64,000 bases of DNA from Streptomyces sp. ALI-76-A (GTDB lineage Bacteria > Actinomycetota > Actinomycetes > Streptomycetales > Streptomycetaceae): the NCBI RefSeq assembly GCF_030287445.1, contig NZ_JASVWB010000002.1, positions 1,488,001-1,552,000 on the forward strand, read 5' to 3'. Shown here piece by piece: positions 51,573-59,517 of the stretch (position 1 is the first letter of the stretch; every line of letters starts with the position of its first letter). The notes beneath the pieces are model-generated. The model saw only the letters and a program-made list of their open reading frames with translations. It searched no databases and was not told the DNA's origin. Made by a program: the position numbers and the translations under genes.

Positions 51573-52388
51573 ATGGCACCAGGGCGGAGCGGGGCGTACG
51601 AGCGCATGACGGCGGTGGCGGTGGCGGCGCTGCACGAGCGTGAACCCCAGCGGCTGTGGCCCCTGCTCGCGACCGCCCTGCCGGACCTGCTGGGCGCCGA
51701 CGCCGTGATCTACAAGCTGGACGACTGGAACGAGAACGCGGGCACGGTGGGCGTGTCACCCGGCGTCGCCGCGGAGTTCGGCCGGCTCGACGACGAGGCC
51801 CTGGGGCTGCTGCGCGCGGGACACCCGTTCTCGCGGCACTACGCGACCGGGCCGGACCGCACCCCCGTCACCGCGCGGCAGGCGGCCGGACCGTCGTGGT
51901 CCGGCAGTGCGACCGCGCGGCTGATCGGCGACTTCCTGGACGCGCGTCACGTCCTCGGAATCCCGCTGCCGCGGTCGGCCGCCCCGGTCACCGGATGCCT
52001 CGTCTACCGCTCCGGGCGGGACTTCACCGACGATCAGATCCGGATCGCCGAGCAGGTGCAGCCGCTGCTGGCCGCCGTCGAGCAGCAGCGGCGGCTCCTG
52101 GAGCGCTGGCAGCGCCTGACCACTGGGGAGGCCACGCCGGACGCCGCCGACGCACCGGACGCGGACGTCTCGCTGACGCCCCGGGAGACGACCGTGCTGC
52201 TCCTGCTGGCCGACGCCCTGACGGCGGCCGCCATGGGCCGCCGTCTGGGCATCTCGGACCGTACGGTGCACAAGCACATCGCGAACATCTACCGCAAGCT
52301 CGGCACGCACGACCGCGTCAGCACGGTGCTGCGCGCCCAGCGACTCGGGCTGGTGCCCGCCGCGTCCGGGTCCGCCTCCTCCGCGTGA
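51573..52388 (+). CDS. LuxR-type HTH transcriptional regulator
   Basis: A 271-residue regulator. A GAF-like N-terminal region (LLGADAVIYKLDDWNENAGT, VLGIPLPRSAAPVTGCLVY) precedes the LuxR DNA-binding domain: LTPRETTVLLLLADALTAAA then MGRRLGISDRTVHKHIANIY and RKLGTHDRVSTVLRAQRLG. No receiver domain, so not a classical response regulator. ATG at 51573 is preferred because GGAGAGG ends three bases upstream; other in-frame starts exist. Its 3' end overlaps the convergent XdhC gene by 100 bp. Confidence 0.88.
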   Translation: MAPGRSGAYERMTAVAVAALHEREPQRLWPLLATALPDLLGADAVIYKLDDWNENAGTVGVSPGVAAEFGRLDDEALGLLRAGHPFSRHYATGPDRTPVTARQAAGPSWSGSATARLIGDFLDARHVLGIPLPRSAAPVTGCLVYRSGRDFTDDQIRIAEQVQPLLAAVEQQRRLLERWQRLTTGEATPDAADAPDADVSLTPRETTVLLLLADALTAAAMGRRLGISDRTVHKHIANIYRKLGTHDRVSTVLRAQRLGLVPAASGSASSA

Positions 52389-53560
52389 TCCTGCGTCGCC
52401 GGGCCCGCCGGCGTGTCCGCGGGAGCCGGTGTCCGGGCCGCGGACGGCTCGGCGCGGTGGATCGGCGTGCCGGAGCCGGTCAGCGGCGCCCCCGTCCCGC
52501 CGCGCCGGGCCGCGACGATCTCCGCCGCGATGGACACGGCGGTCTCCTCGGGCGTACGGGCGCCCAGGTCGAGCCCGATCGGGGACCGCAGCCTGGCCAG
52601 TTCGCGGTCGGTCAGCCCGATGTCACGCAGTCGGCGCTCGCGGTCGGTGTGCGTCCGGCGTGAGCCCAGTGCGCCGACGAACGCGACCGGCATCCGCAGG
52701 GCCTGGGCCAGCAGGGGCACGTCGAACTTGGCGTCGTGGGTGAGCACACACAGGACCGTGCGCCGGTCGGTCGCGGTGCCGCGCAGATAGCGGTCCGGCC
52801 AGTCGACCACGACCTCGTCGGCCTCGGGGAAGCGGGCGCGGGTGGCGAAGACGGGGCGGGCGTCGCACACCGTGACGTGGTAGCCGAGGAACGTGCCGGC
52901 CCGCACGAGCGCGGCGGCGAAGTCGATCGCACCGAAGACGATCATGCGGGGCGGCGGCACGCTCGACTCGACGAGCAGGGTCAGCCCGCCGGGACAGTGC
53001 GGGCCGTCCGCCGACAGCTCGACGGTGCCGGTGCGGCCGGCGTCCAGCAGGACGCGGGTCTCGGCCGCCACCGCACGGTCCAGCTCCGCCGTACCGCCGA
53101 GCCCTCCTTCGTACGACCCGTCGGGCCGGACCACCAGCGCCGTGCCGAGGAGTTCCGCGGGACCGCGTACCACCCGGGCGACCGCCGTCGCCTCGCCCCG
53201 GGCGGCGGCCGCCAGCGCCGAGCGGAACACCGGCCCGGCGGGGGCCTGCGCACCGACCGGCGTGACCATGATGTCGATGATCCCGCCGCAGGTCAGGCCC
53301 ACCGCGAACGCGTCCTCGTCGCTGTAGCCGAAGCGCTCGACGACCGTCTCGCCGTCCTGGAGCGCGCGCGTGCACAGGTCGTACACCGCTCCCTCCACAC
53401 AGCCGCCGGAGACCGAGCCGATCACCGTGCCCGCGCTGTCGACCGCGAGGGCGGCGCCGGGTCCGCGCGGGGCGCTGCCGCCGACGGCCACCACGGTGGC
53501 GACGGCGAAGTCACGCCCCTGCTCGGCCCACCCGTGCAGCTCGGCGGCGATGTCAAGCAT
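52289..53560 (-). CDS. XdhC/PaoD-type molybdenum cofactor maturation protein
   Basis: A 423-residue XdhC family protein: ATVVAVGGSAPRGPGAALAV, IGSVSGGCVEGAVYDL, YGLTCGG-type VGLTCGGIIDIMVTPVG with the Cys pair used in MoCo handling, and the Rossmann domain MIVFGAIDFAAALVRAG then FVGALGSRRTHTDR. These chaperones insert sulfurated molybdenum cofactor into xanthine-dehydrogenase-type enzymes. ATG at 53558-53560 overlaps the end of the molybdenum subunit by eight bases. The C-terminal 55 residues are extra, poorly conserved-looking and lie across the end of the LuxR gene. Confidence 0.88.
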   Translation of the reverse strand: MLDIAAELHGWAEQGRDFAVATVVAVGGSAPRGPGAALAVDSAGTVIGSVSGGCVEGAVYDLCTRALQDGETVVERFGYSDEDAFAVGLTCGGIIDIMVTPVGAQAPAGPVFRSALAAAARGEATAVARVVRGPAELLGTALVVRPDGSYEGGLGGTAELDRAVAAETRVLLDAGRTGTVELSADGPHCPGGLTLLVESSVPPPRMIVFGAIDFAAALVRAGTFLGYHVTVCDARPVFATRARFPEADEVVVDWPDRYLRGTATDRRTVLCVLTHDAKFDVPLLAQALRMPVAFVGALGSRRTHTDRERRLRDIGLTDRELARLRSPIGLDLGARTPEETAVSIAAEIVAARRGGTGAPLTGSGTPIHRAEPSAARTPAPADTPAGPATQDHAEEADPDAAGTSPSRWARSTVLTRSCVPSLR

Positions 53561-55673
53561 GTCCGCCCGCCCGCAGGACGCGGTCGGGCCGGATCGGCAG
53601 CTCGCGGTGGCGTACGCCGGTCGCGTGCCAGACCGCGTTGGCGATGGCCGCCGCCGCGCCGACGATGCCGATCTCGCCGATGCCCTTGATGCCGACCGGG
53701 TCGTCCGGGTCCGGGTCGTCGATCCAGTCCGCCTCGACGGGCGGCACGTCCGCGTGGGAGGCGACGTGGTAGCCCGCCAGGTCGGCGCCGTAGTGGCCGC
53801 CGAAGGCGTGGTCGCGGACCGCCTCCTCGTGCAGGGCCATGGAGATGCCCCAGGTCATGCCGCCGATGAACTGGCCCCGGGCGGTGAGCGGGTTGACGAT
53901 CCGGCCGGCCGCGAAGATGCCGAGCATGCGGCGCACCCGCACCTCACCGGTGCCGACGTCCACGGCGACCTCGGCGAACTGCGCGCCGAAGGAGTGCCGT
54001 TCCTTCTGGGCGAGCGCGCCGATCGCCTCGGTGGTGTCGGACCGTACGGTGATGCCCTCCGGCGGGAGGTCGGCTCCGAGGGCGAGCCGCTCCCGCAGTC
54101 CGGCGGCGGCGGCCGTGACCGCCCAGGCCCAGGAGCGGGTGCCCATCGAACCGCCGGCGATGAACGCGGGGCCGAGGTCGCTGTCCCCGATGCGTACCCG
54201 TACCTGTTCCGGCGCCGTCTCCAGCGCGTCGGCGGCGACGAGGGTGAGCGCGGTGCGGGCGCCGGTGCCGATGTCGGCGGCGTTGATCCGCACGGTGAAG
54301 GTGCCGTCCGGGTGAGCGGTCGCGGCCGCGGTGGACGGGGCGGCGCCCGCGGGGAAGGAGGCCGCGGCCGTACCGGTGCCGAGGAGCCAGCGTCCGTCGC
54401 GGCGCACACCGGGACGCGGATCCCGGTCGGCCCAGCCGAACCTGCGGGCGCCCTCGTGGAAGCAGGCGAGGAGATGGCGGCCGCTGAACGGCAGCCCGGA
54501 CACCGGGCCCCGGTCGGGCTCGTTGCGGGCGCGCAGCTCGATCGGGTCGAGGCCGCACTTCTCGGCGAGTTCGTCGAACGCCGACTCCAGCGCGAAGGAC
54601 CCGGGGGCCTCGCCCGGCGCGCGCATCCACGTCGGGGTGGGCACGTCGAGCCGTACGACCCGGTTGGCGGTGTGGTGGGCGTCGGCGTCGTACATCGTGC
54701 GGGCGGGCAGGGCGGCCGACTCGATGAACTCGTACACCGTCGAGGTGGCGCTGAGGGAGCGGTGCTCCAGCGCGCGCAGCCGTCCGTCGGCGTCGGCGCC
54801 GAGCCGCAGCCGCTGCCGGGTGGGACTGCGGTGGCCGGCCAGCGTGAACATCTGACGGCGGGTCATGACGACCCGCACCGGGCGCCCGACCGTGGTCGCG
54901 GCCATCACGGCGGCCACCTGGTGGGCGCGGAGGCCCTTGCTGCCGAAGCCGCCGCCGACGTGCTCGGAGCGCACCCGGACCGCGGCCGGGTCGAGCGAGA
55001 ACATCCTGGCCAGTTCGCTCGCGACCCAGGTGGTGCCCTGGTTGGAGTCGACGAGTTCGAGGCGTCCGCCGTCCCACCGGGCCGTCGCCGCGTGCGGCTC
55101 CATCGGGTTGTGGTGTTCCTCGGGGGTGGTGTACTCGGCGTCCACGACGACGGCGGACGCGGCGAGCGCGCCCTCCAGGTCGCCCTTCTCGGCCACCGCC
55201 GGCCCGTGGTTGTCGACCGGGTACGCGTCGGGGTGCTCACCGCCGAAGGCGACGTCGTGCGGCTCCGTGTCGTAGTGCACGACCAGCGCCTCGGCGGCCT
55301 CCCGGGCCTGCTCGGAGGTGTCGGCGACGACCAGCGCGACCGGCCAGCCCCGGTGCGGCACCCGGTCGTGCTGGAAGACGGCCGCGGTGGGGTCCGGCGG
55401 GACGCCCAGCAGTCCCACGAAGTCGATGTCGACGCGGGGGGCGTTCTGGTGGTGCAGGACGGCGACCACGCCCGGCATGGCGAGGACGGGACCGTCCTCC
55501 ACCGCGCGGACGCGGCCCCGGGCGACGGTGGACAGCACCAGCCAGCCGTGGGCGAGTGAGGCGAACGGGATCTCGCCCGCGTAGCGAGCGGCCCCGGTGA
55601 TCTTGTCCCGGCCCTCGACGCGGGTGTGCGCGGTGCCGACGGAGTTCCTGCGGGCCGTGGGAGCGGTGGTCAT
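53553..55673 (-). CDS. molybdopterin-binding subunit of aldehyde/xanthine oxidoreductase (PaoC-like)
   Basis: A 706-residue large subunit. RVEGRDKITGAARYAGEI starts the domain, VGGGFGSKGLRAHQVAAVMA and HNPMEPHAATARWDGG bind MoCo, APGEAPGSFALESAFDELAE follows, and the catalytic Glu667 is in VGIKGIGEIGIVGAAAA. Length and order match PaoC/YagR of E. coli and not the longer XdhB. Hydroxylation of aldehydes or N-heterocycles is expected. ATG at 55671-55673. In the usual operon it would overlap the FAD subunit; here a deleted IS110 separates them, so expression may be altered. Confidence 0.9.
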   Translation of the reverse strand: MTTAPTARRNSVGTAHTRVEGRDKITGAARYAGEIPFASLAHGWLVLSTVARGRVRAVEDGPVLAMPGVVAVLHHQNAPRVDIDFVGLLGVPPDPTAAVFQHDRVPHRGWPVALVVADTSEQAREAAEALVVHYDTEPHDVAFGGEHPDAYPVDNHGPAVAEKGDLEGALAASAVVVDAEYTTPEEHHNPMEPHAATARWDGGRLELVDSNQGTTWVASELARMFSLDPAAVRVRSEHVGGGFGSKGLRAHQVAAVMAATTVGRPVRVVMTRRQMFTLAGHRSPTRQRLRLGADADGRLRALEHRSLSATSTVYEFIESAALPARTMYDADAHHTANRVVRLDVPTPTWMRAPGEAPGSFALESAFDELAEKCGLDPIELRARNEPDRGPVSGLPFSGRHLLACFHEGARRFGWADRDPRPGVRRDGRWLLGTGTAAASFPAGAAPSTAAATAHPDGTFTVRINAADIGTGARTALTLVAADALETAPEQVRVRIGDSDLGPAFIAGGSMGTRSWAWAVTAAAAGLRERLALGADLPPEGITVRSDTTEAIGALAQKERHSFGAQFAEVAVDVGTGEVRVRRMLGIFAAGRIVNPLTARGQFIGGMTWGISMALHEEAVRDHAFGGHYGADLAGYHVASHADVPPVEADWIDDPDPDDPVGIKGIGEIGIVGAAAAIANAVWHATGVRHRELPIRPDRVLRAGGHA

Positions 55674-56175
55674 CGGGGGGCCCTACCTTCCTGCTTGGGC
55701 TGAGCGAGCCATTCGTAGGGTTGGCTCACCCAGGAGTGCCGGGTATGGCTGATTGGGTGGTGCCCTCGACGGCTCTGGAGGCTTGGCCGCCCGGTACTCC
55801 GCGACGACTCGGCTGCTGCTGGGGATGCGCGATCCGATCGCTGTGCAGGGCCACGCCAGCGAGGTCGTCTGCGGGACACGTTCATCTGAGAACCGGAGGC
55901 ACTATGGGCCGCATCCGGGCCGGTACAGACATCGGCAAGGGGCATCACCACTGCGTGGTGATCGACGAGGAGGGCCGGCGGCTGCTGTCCCGGCGCGTCG
56001 CCGACGACGAGAGTGAGCTGCTCGCGCTGCTCGGCGATGCAGCGCGCCGAGGGGAACGACACACCCAGGCCGTGCTCGCTCTCGCCCGTCGTCGCGTCAA
56101 CGTCCTGGGGGCCATGCTCCGTGACCAACGGTGCCACCAGCCCACACCGCCGGTCACGGCTGCGGCTTGACAACA
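55674..56175 (+). mobile_element. internally deleted IS110 family element
   Basis: The 502 bp between the FAD and molybdenum subunit genes are foreign to the operon: they hold an IS110 transposase start and end with the middle missing, plus about 230 bp of upstream element-like sequence. The FAD subunit stop sits directly at its right edge and the molybdenum subunit start at its left. The element is inserted against the direction of the operon. Confidence 0.7.
55904..56170 (+). pseudogene. IS110 transposase with central deletion
   Basis: An 88-residue open frame. Residues 1-50 are an IS110 start (AGTDIGKGHHHCVVIDEEGR then LLSRRVADDESELLALLGD) containing the first Asp of the DEDD centre. The rest (HTQAVLALARRRVNVLGAML then RDQRCHQPTPPVTAAA) is the normal C-terminus. 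The remaining catalytic Glu/Asp residues and the serine motif domain are lost, about 300 codons, yet the frame stays open. Non-functional. ATG at 55904 with CGGAGG just before. Confidence 0.85.
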
Positions 56176-57168
56176 TCATGGGGAAGCCTCCTCGGTGAGC
56201 TGGGTCAGCACGGCCACCACGAGGTTGCGCATGAGGGTCACCTTGTATCCGTTGTGCGGCAGCGGCTTCGCGGCGGCCAGTTCGGCGTCCGCCGCGGCGG
56301 CGAAGGTCTCGGCGTCGGCCGGGGCGCCGGTCAGGACGCGTTCGGCCGCCCGGGCCCGCCACGGCCGGGACGCGACCGCGCCGAACGCCAGGCGCGCTTC
56401 GCGTACGACGCCGTCCTGGACGTCGAGCGCGGCGGCGACCGAGCCGATGGCGAAGGCGTACGAGGCCCGTTCGCGGACCTTCCGGTAGCGGGAGCGGGCG
56501 GCGACCGGGGCGGGCGGCAGGGTGACGCCGGTGATCAGCGCGCCCGGCGGCAGCGCGGTCTCCCGGTGCGGGGTGTCACCCACCGGCAGATAGAACGCGC
56601 CGAGCGGTGACTCGCCCCGGCCGTCGGCCGTCTCGTACGTGACGACCGCGTCGAAGGCGGTCAGTGCGACGCCCATGTCCGAGGGGTGCGTGGCCACGCA
56701 GTGCTGGGAGGCACCGAGGACGGCGTGGTTGTGGTGCTCGCCCTGGACGGCGGGGCAACCGCTGCCCGGGACACGCTTGTTGCAGGGCTTGGTCACGTCG
56801 GTGAAGTAGCCGCAGCGGGTGCGCTGGAGCAGGTTTCCGCCGACCGTGGCCATGTTGCGCAGCTGGCCGGAGGCCCCGGCCAGCACGGCCTGCGCCAGCG
56901 CCGGGTAGTGGCGGCGGACCAGGGGATGCGCGGCGAGGTCGCCGTTGGTGACGGTCGCGCCGATGCGCAGGCCGCCGTCGTCCGTCGGCTCGATCCCGTC
57001 CAGCGGGAGTTCGCGGACGTCGACCAGCCGGGTGGGACGCTCGACGCCGGTCTTCATCAGGTCGACGAGGTTGGTGCCGCCACCGAGGAAACGGGCGTCG
57101 GGGTCGGCGTCGAGCAGCGCGAGGGCGCCGGAGACGTCGACGGCGCGCCGGTAGTCGAACTCCCTCAT
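56176..57168 (-). CDS. FAD-binding subunit of aldehyde/xanthine oxidoreductase (PaoB-like)
   Basis: A 330-residue medium subunit. FLGGGTNLVDLMKTG near residue 28 binds FAD pyrophosphate and GQLRNMATVGGNLLQRTRCG is the second FAD motif. Cys residues in RCGYF, KPCNKR, SGCPAV and QHC match the extra [4Fe-4S]-binding loop known in PaoB and 4-hydroxybenzoyl-CoA reductase. It passes electrons from the iron-sulphur subunit to FAD. ATG at 57166-57168 overlaps the stop of the 2Fe-2S gene (ATGA). Its own end abuts the IS110 remnant; the original overlap with the molybdenum subunit is lost. Confidence 0.92.
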   Translation of the reverse strand: MREFDYRRAVDVSGALALLDADPDARFLGGGTNLVDLMKTGVERPTRLVDVRELPLDGIEPTDDGGLRIGATVTNGDLAAHPLVRRHYPALAQAVLAGASGQLRNMATVGGNLLQRTRCGYFTDVTKPCNKRVPGSGCPAVQGEHHNHAVLGASQHCVATHPSDMGVALTAFDAVVTYETADGRGESPLGAFYLPVGDTPHRETALPPGALITGVTLPPAPVAARSRYRKVRERASYAFAIGSVAAALDVQDGVVREARLAFGAVASRPWRARAAERVLTGAPADAETFAAAADAELAAAKPLPHNGYKVTLMRNLVVAVLTQLTEEASP

Positions 57169-57719
57169 GCGGACGCCTCCGTACGGACCGCGGCCGCGCG
57201 GGCGACCGCCTCGACGATCTGGACGTACGCGCCGCAGCGGCACAGGTTGCCGCTCATCCGTTCCCGGATCTCCTCGGCGGTCAGGGGTGGCGGCCCGGCC
57301 TCGGGCCGGACGTCGTCGGTGACGGCGCTCGGCCAGCCCGCCGCGTGTTCCTCGATCACCGCGACGGCCGAACAGATCTGGCCCGGCGTGCAGTAGCCGC
57401 ACTGGTAGCCGTCGAGGTCGAGGAACGCCTGCTGCACCGGGTGCAGTTGCTCGCCCTCGGCCATGCCCTCGATGGTGGTGACCTCCCGCCCTTCGGCGGC
57501 CACGGCCAGTTGCAGACAGGACACCGCCCGACGGCCGTCGAGCAGTACGGTGCAGGCACCGCACTGCCCCTGGTCGCAGCCCTTCTTGGTGCCGGTCAGG
57601 TCGAGGCGCTCGCGCAGGGCGTCGAGCAGGGTGGTGCGGTGGTCGACGGACAGCGTGTGCTTGTCTCCGTTGACCTGCAAGGTGATGGCGCTGTACGTCG
57701 ATGCCGGGGCTGGTGTCAT
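57165..57719 (-). CDS. [2Fe-2S] subunit of aldehyde/xanthine oxidoreductase (PaoA-like)
   Basis: A 184-residue small subunit with two [2Fe-2S] domains. The plant-ferredoxin-type cluster is bound by KKGCDQGQCGACTVLLDGRR and SCLQLAV; the second, helical, by DGYQCGYCTPGQICSAVAV and SGNLCRCGAYVQIVEAV. It is the first gene of the operon and has no Tat signal, so the enzyme is cytosolic, unlike E. coli PaoA. ATG at 57717-57719 with GAAGG upstream. Two palindromic operators lie in the divergent spacer toward the TetR gene. Confidence 0.95.
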   Translation of the reverse strand: MTPAPASTYSAITLQVNGDKHTLSVDHRTTLLDALRERLDLTGTKKGCDQGQCGACTVLLDGRRAVSCLQLAVAAEGREVTTIEGMAEGEQLHPVQQAFLDLDGYQCGYCTPGQICSAVAVIEEHAAGWPSAVTDDVRPEAGPPPLTAEEIRERMSGNLCRCGAYVQIVEAVARAAAVRTEASA

Positions 57720-57843
57720 GATCAGCCTTCTTTCGCGTATCGGAGGACGGGGGCGACGACCGGGCGTCAGACGAACCCGGCAGGCGTGCCGAGGGGAACC
57801 GGAGGGGGACCGCCGACAACGCGGGCGCTAGAGTGAACTCAAA

Positions 57844-57892
57844 TGGACAACTGTCCGGTTCGCTTCCGAACGTAGTGGACAGCTGTCCGGTT
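57844..57892. promoter_or_regulatory. paired TetR operators upstream of the aldehyde oxidoreductase operon
   Basis: The 17-bp sequence TGGACARCTGTCCGGTT occurs at 57844-57860 and 57876-57892, differing at one base; the palindromic core of the second, GGACAGCTGTCC, is perfect. Centres are 32 bp apart, three helical turns. They lie between divergent genes and are the likely binding sites of the TetR protein encoded next. Confidence 0.85.
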
Positions 57893-57925
57893 AACAAGGA
57901 CGGGTTTCGGCCGCCAGGAGGACGA

Positions 57926-58504
57926 GTGCAGCAGAAGAAGAACCCACCCCTGCGCTCCGACGCGCAACGCAACCGCGAGCGCATCCTGGAAGTGGCGCTG
58001 GCCGAACTGACCCGCTCCGCGGACGCCCCGCTCAGTGCGATCGCCAAGAAGGCGGGCGTCGGACAGGGCACGTTCTACCGCAACTTCCCCAACCGCGAGG
58101 CGCTGGTCCTGGAGATCTACCGCCACGAGATGCAGCGGGTCGCCGACACCGCGACCCTGCTGCTCCGCACCAGGGAACCCGACCGGGCACTGCGCGAGTG
58201 GATGGACCGCTTCGCCCGGTTCGCGATGGCCAAGGCCGGTCTGGCGGAAGCGATCCGGAACGCCATGAGCGCACCGGGGCAGCCGGCGAAACCGGGGAAC
58301 GCTCCGGTGACGGAGGCCGCCGAACTCCTGCTCCGTGCGAACGAGGAGGCCGGCACGATCCGGCCAGGCGTGACCGCGGACGACTTCTTCCTCGCCATCG
58401 GCGGCCTGTGGCAGATCGATCCCCGGGGCGACTGGCAGCCGCGCACGGCCCGGCTCCTGGACCTGGTGATGGACGGCCTGCGCGCCGGAGCCCCCGGACG
58501 CTGA
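57926..58504 (+). CDS. TetR family regulator of the oxidoreductase operon
   Basis: A 192-residue TetR protein. The N-terminal DNA-binding domain reads RSDAQRNRERILEVALAELT, LSAIAKKAGVGQGTFYRNFP and NREALVLEIYRHEMQ. The C-terminal part with FARFAMAKAGLAEAIRNAMS is like the TetR_C SbtR-type domain found in regulators next to oxidoreductases. GTG at 57926 with AGGAGG at 57916-57921. Divergent from the paoABC-like operon with two palindromic boxes between, so it likely represses both itself and the operon. Confidence 0.92.
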   Translation: MQQKKNPPLRSDAQRNRERILEVALAELTRSADAPLSAIAKKAGVGQGTFYRNFPNREALVLEIYRHEMQRVADTATLLLRTREPDRALREWMDRFARFAMAKAGLAEAIRNAMSAPGQPAKPGNAPVTEAAELLLRANEEAGTIRPGVTADDFFLAIGGLWQIDPRGDWQPRTARLLDLVMDGLRAGAPGR

Positions 58505-58510
58505 GGCCGG

Positions 58511-59406
58511 TCAGCTCCGCAGGGCCCGAGGACGACGGCCGCCGGATCCAAGGCCGGCGCGCCGTCCTCGAAGTCCCACAACGCGTTCCGCAGCAGCCGG
58601 CCGCACGCCGGCGGGCCGGCCCGAGCACCTCGGTCAGCAGGTCGAACCGACGCCGCACGGCACGGGCCGGGTCCCCGGTGGCCACGATCCCGTCCCACCC
58701 GCTCTCCAGCGGGCCACAGACCGAAGCCGGGGTCCCCGGCGAGGGGCTCGGGATCGACGGCGAGCCACGGCTCGCGCTCGGCGGCGAGGACATCGCCGTA
58801 GCGCAGGTCCCAGTGCAGCAGCCGGTCCCCGGTTCGCCGACGAGCTCGGCCACCGCGGACGCCCCGTCGCGCGGCAGTCGCCGGCCGGCGGGGTCCACGA
58901 GCGCCACCACCGCGCGCGGTACCCGCTCCAGCATCTCTGCGGCGATGTCCCCGAGCCGCCGCGGTTCCCCGGCGCGGACACCGCGACCAGCCGAGCCTGA
59001 AGCCCGGCCAGGACGCCCATCGCGACGTCGTCGTCCTCGACGCAGGCGAGCGTACGGGCACCGTTCGGCCGCTCCAGCGGCAGGGCGCCGCGTTCCTCCT
59101 CGTGGTCGAGCACCCGCACCGCCCCGCGCCCGTCCCAGGCACGCAGCCCGACGAGGGCGGCGGCGGTCTCCTCCCGGGCATCCGCAGCCTGAGCACGGCA
59201 CCGGTGCCCTCCTCCCGCCGTACCGGAAGCACCAGGGCCGCCTCCCCCGCCCTGGCCTCGCCGCCCCGGCTCAGCCCTCAGCGCTCGAGCAACTCCGCGG
59301 CCAGGGCCGGCAGTCGGGCGATCCACTCCCGGCCCTCCTCGCCGAAGCCCCGGGCGTACGAGGCGGCCGGCGCCCGAGGTACCCCGACTCCCGGCGATGT
59401 GCTCAT
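58511..59406 (-). pseudogene. aminoglycoside phosphotransferase-family kinase pseudogene
   Basis: The ATG at 59404-59406 starts STSPGVGVPRAPAASYARGF, GREWIARLPALAAELLER, then TGA (59278-59280) where Trp is expected. Successive pieces in alternating frames follow: EAALVLPVRREEGTGAVLRL, EETAAALVGLRAWDGRGAVR, LGDIAAEMLERVPRAVVALV, the catalytic HWDLRYGDVLAAEREPWLAV, LESGWDGIVATGDPARAVRR and NALWDFEDGAPALDPAAVVL. It is a full-length APH(6)/hydroxyurea-kinase-like gene broken by one nonsense and at least five frameshifts. Order is intact, so decay is recent. Confidence 0.85.
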
Positions 59407-59517
59407 ACGGCGGCTTCCCTCGACGACACCGGCTCCCGCGCCCCGACCTGCGCGAGGAGCGCGCCGACCGGCGGGGGTCGACGAGCACCCCCGCCGGAGC
59501 GCGACGGAAACCGTACG

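Noticed and set aside
48189..51635. 1148-codon open frame antisense to GH115
   Set aside because: Shadow frame of a well-supported GH115 gene; Arg/His/Val-rich with no domain.
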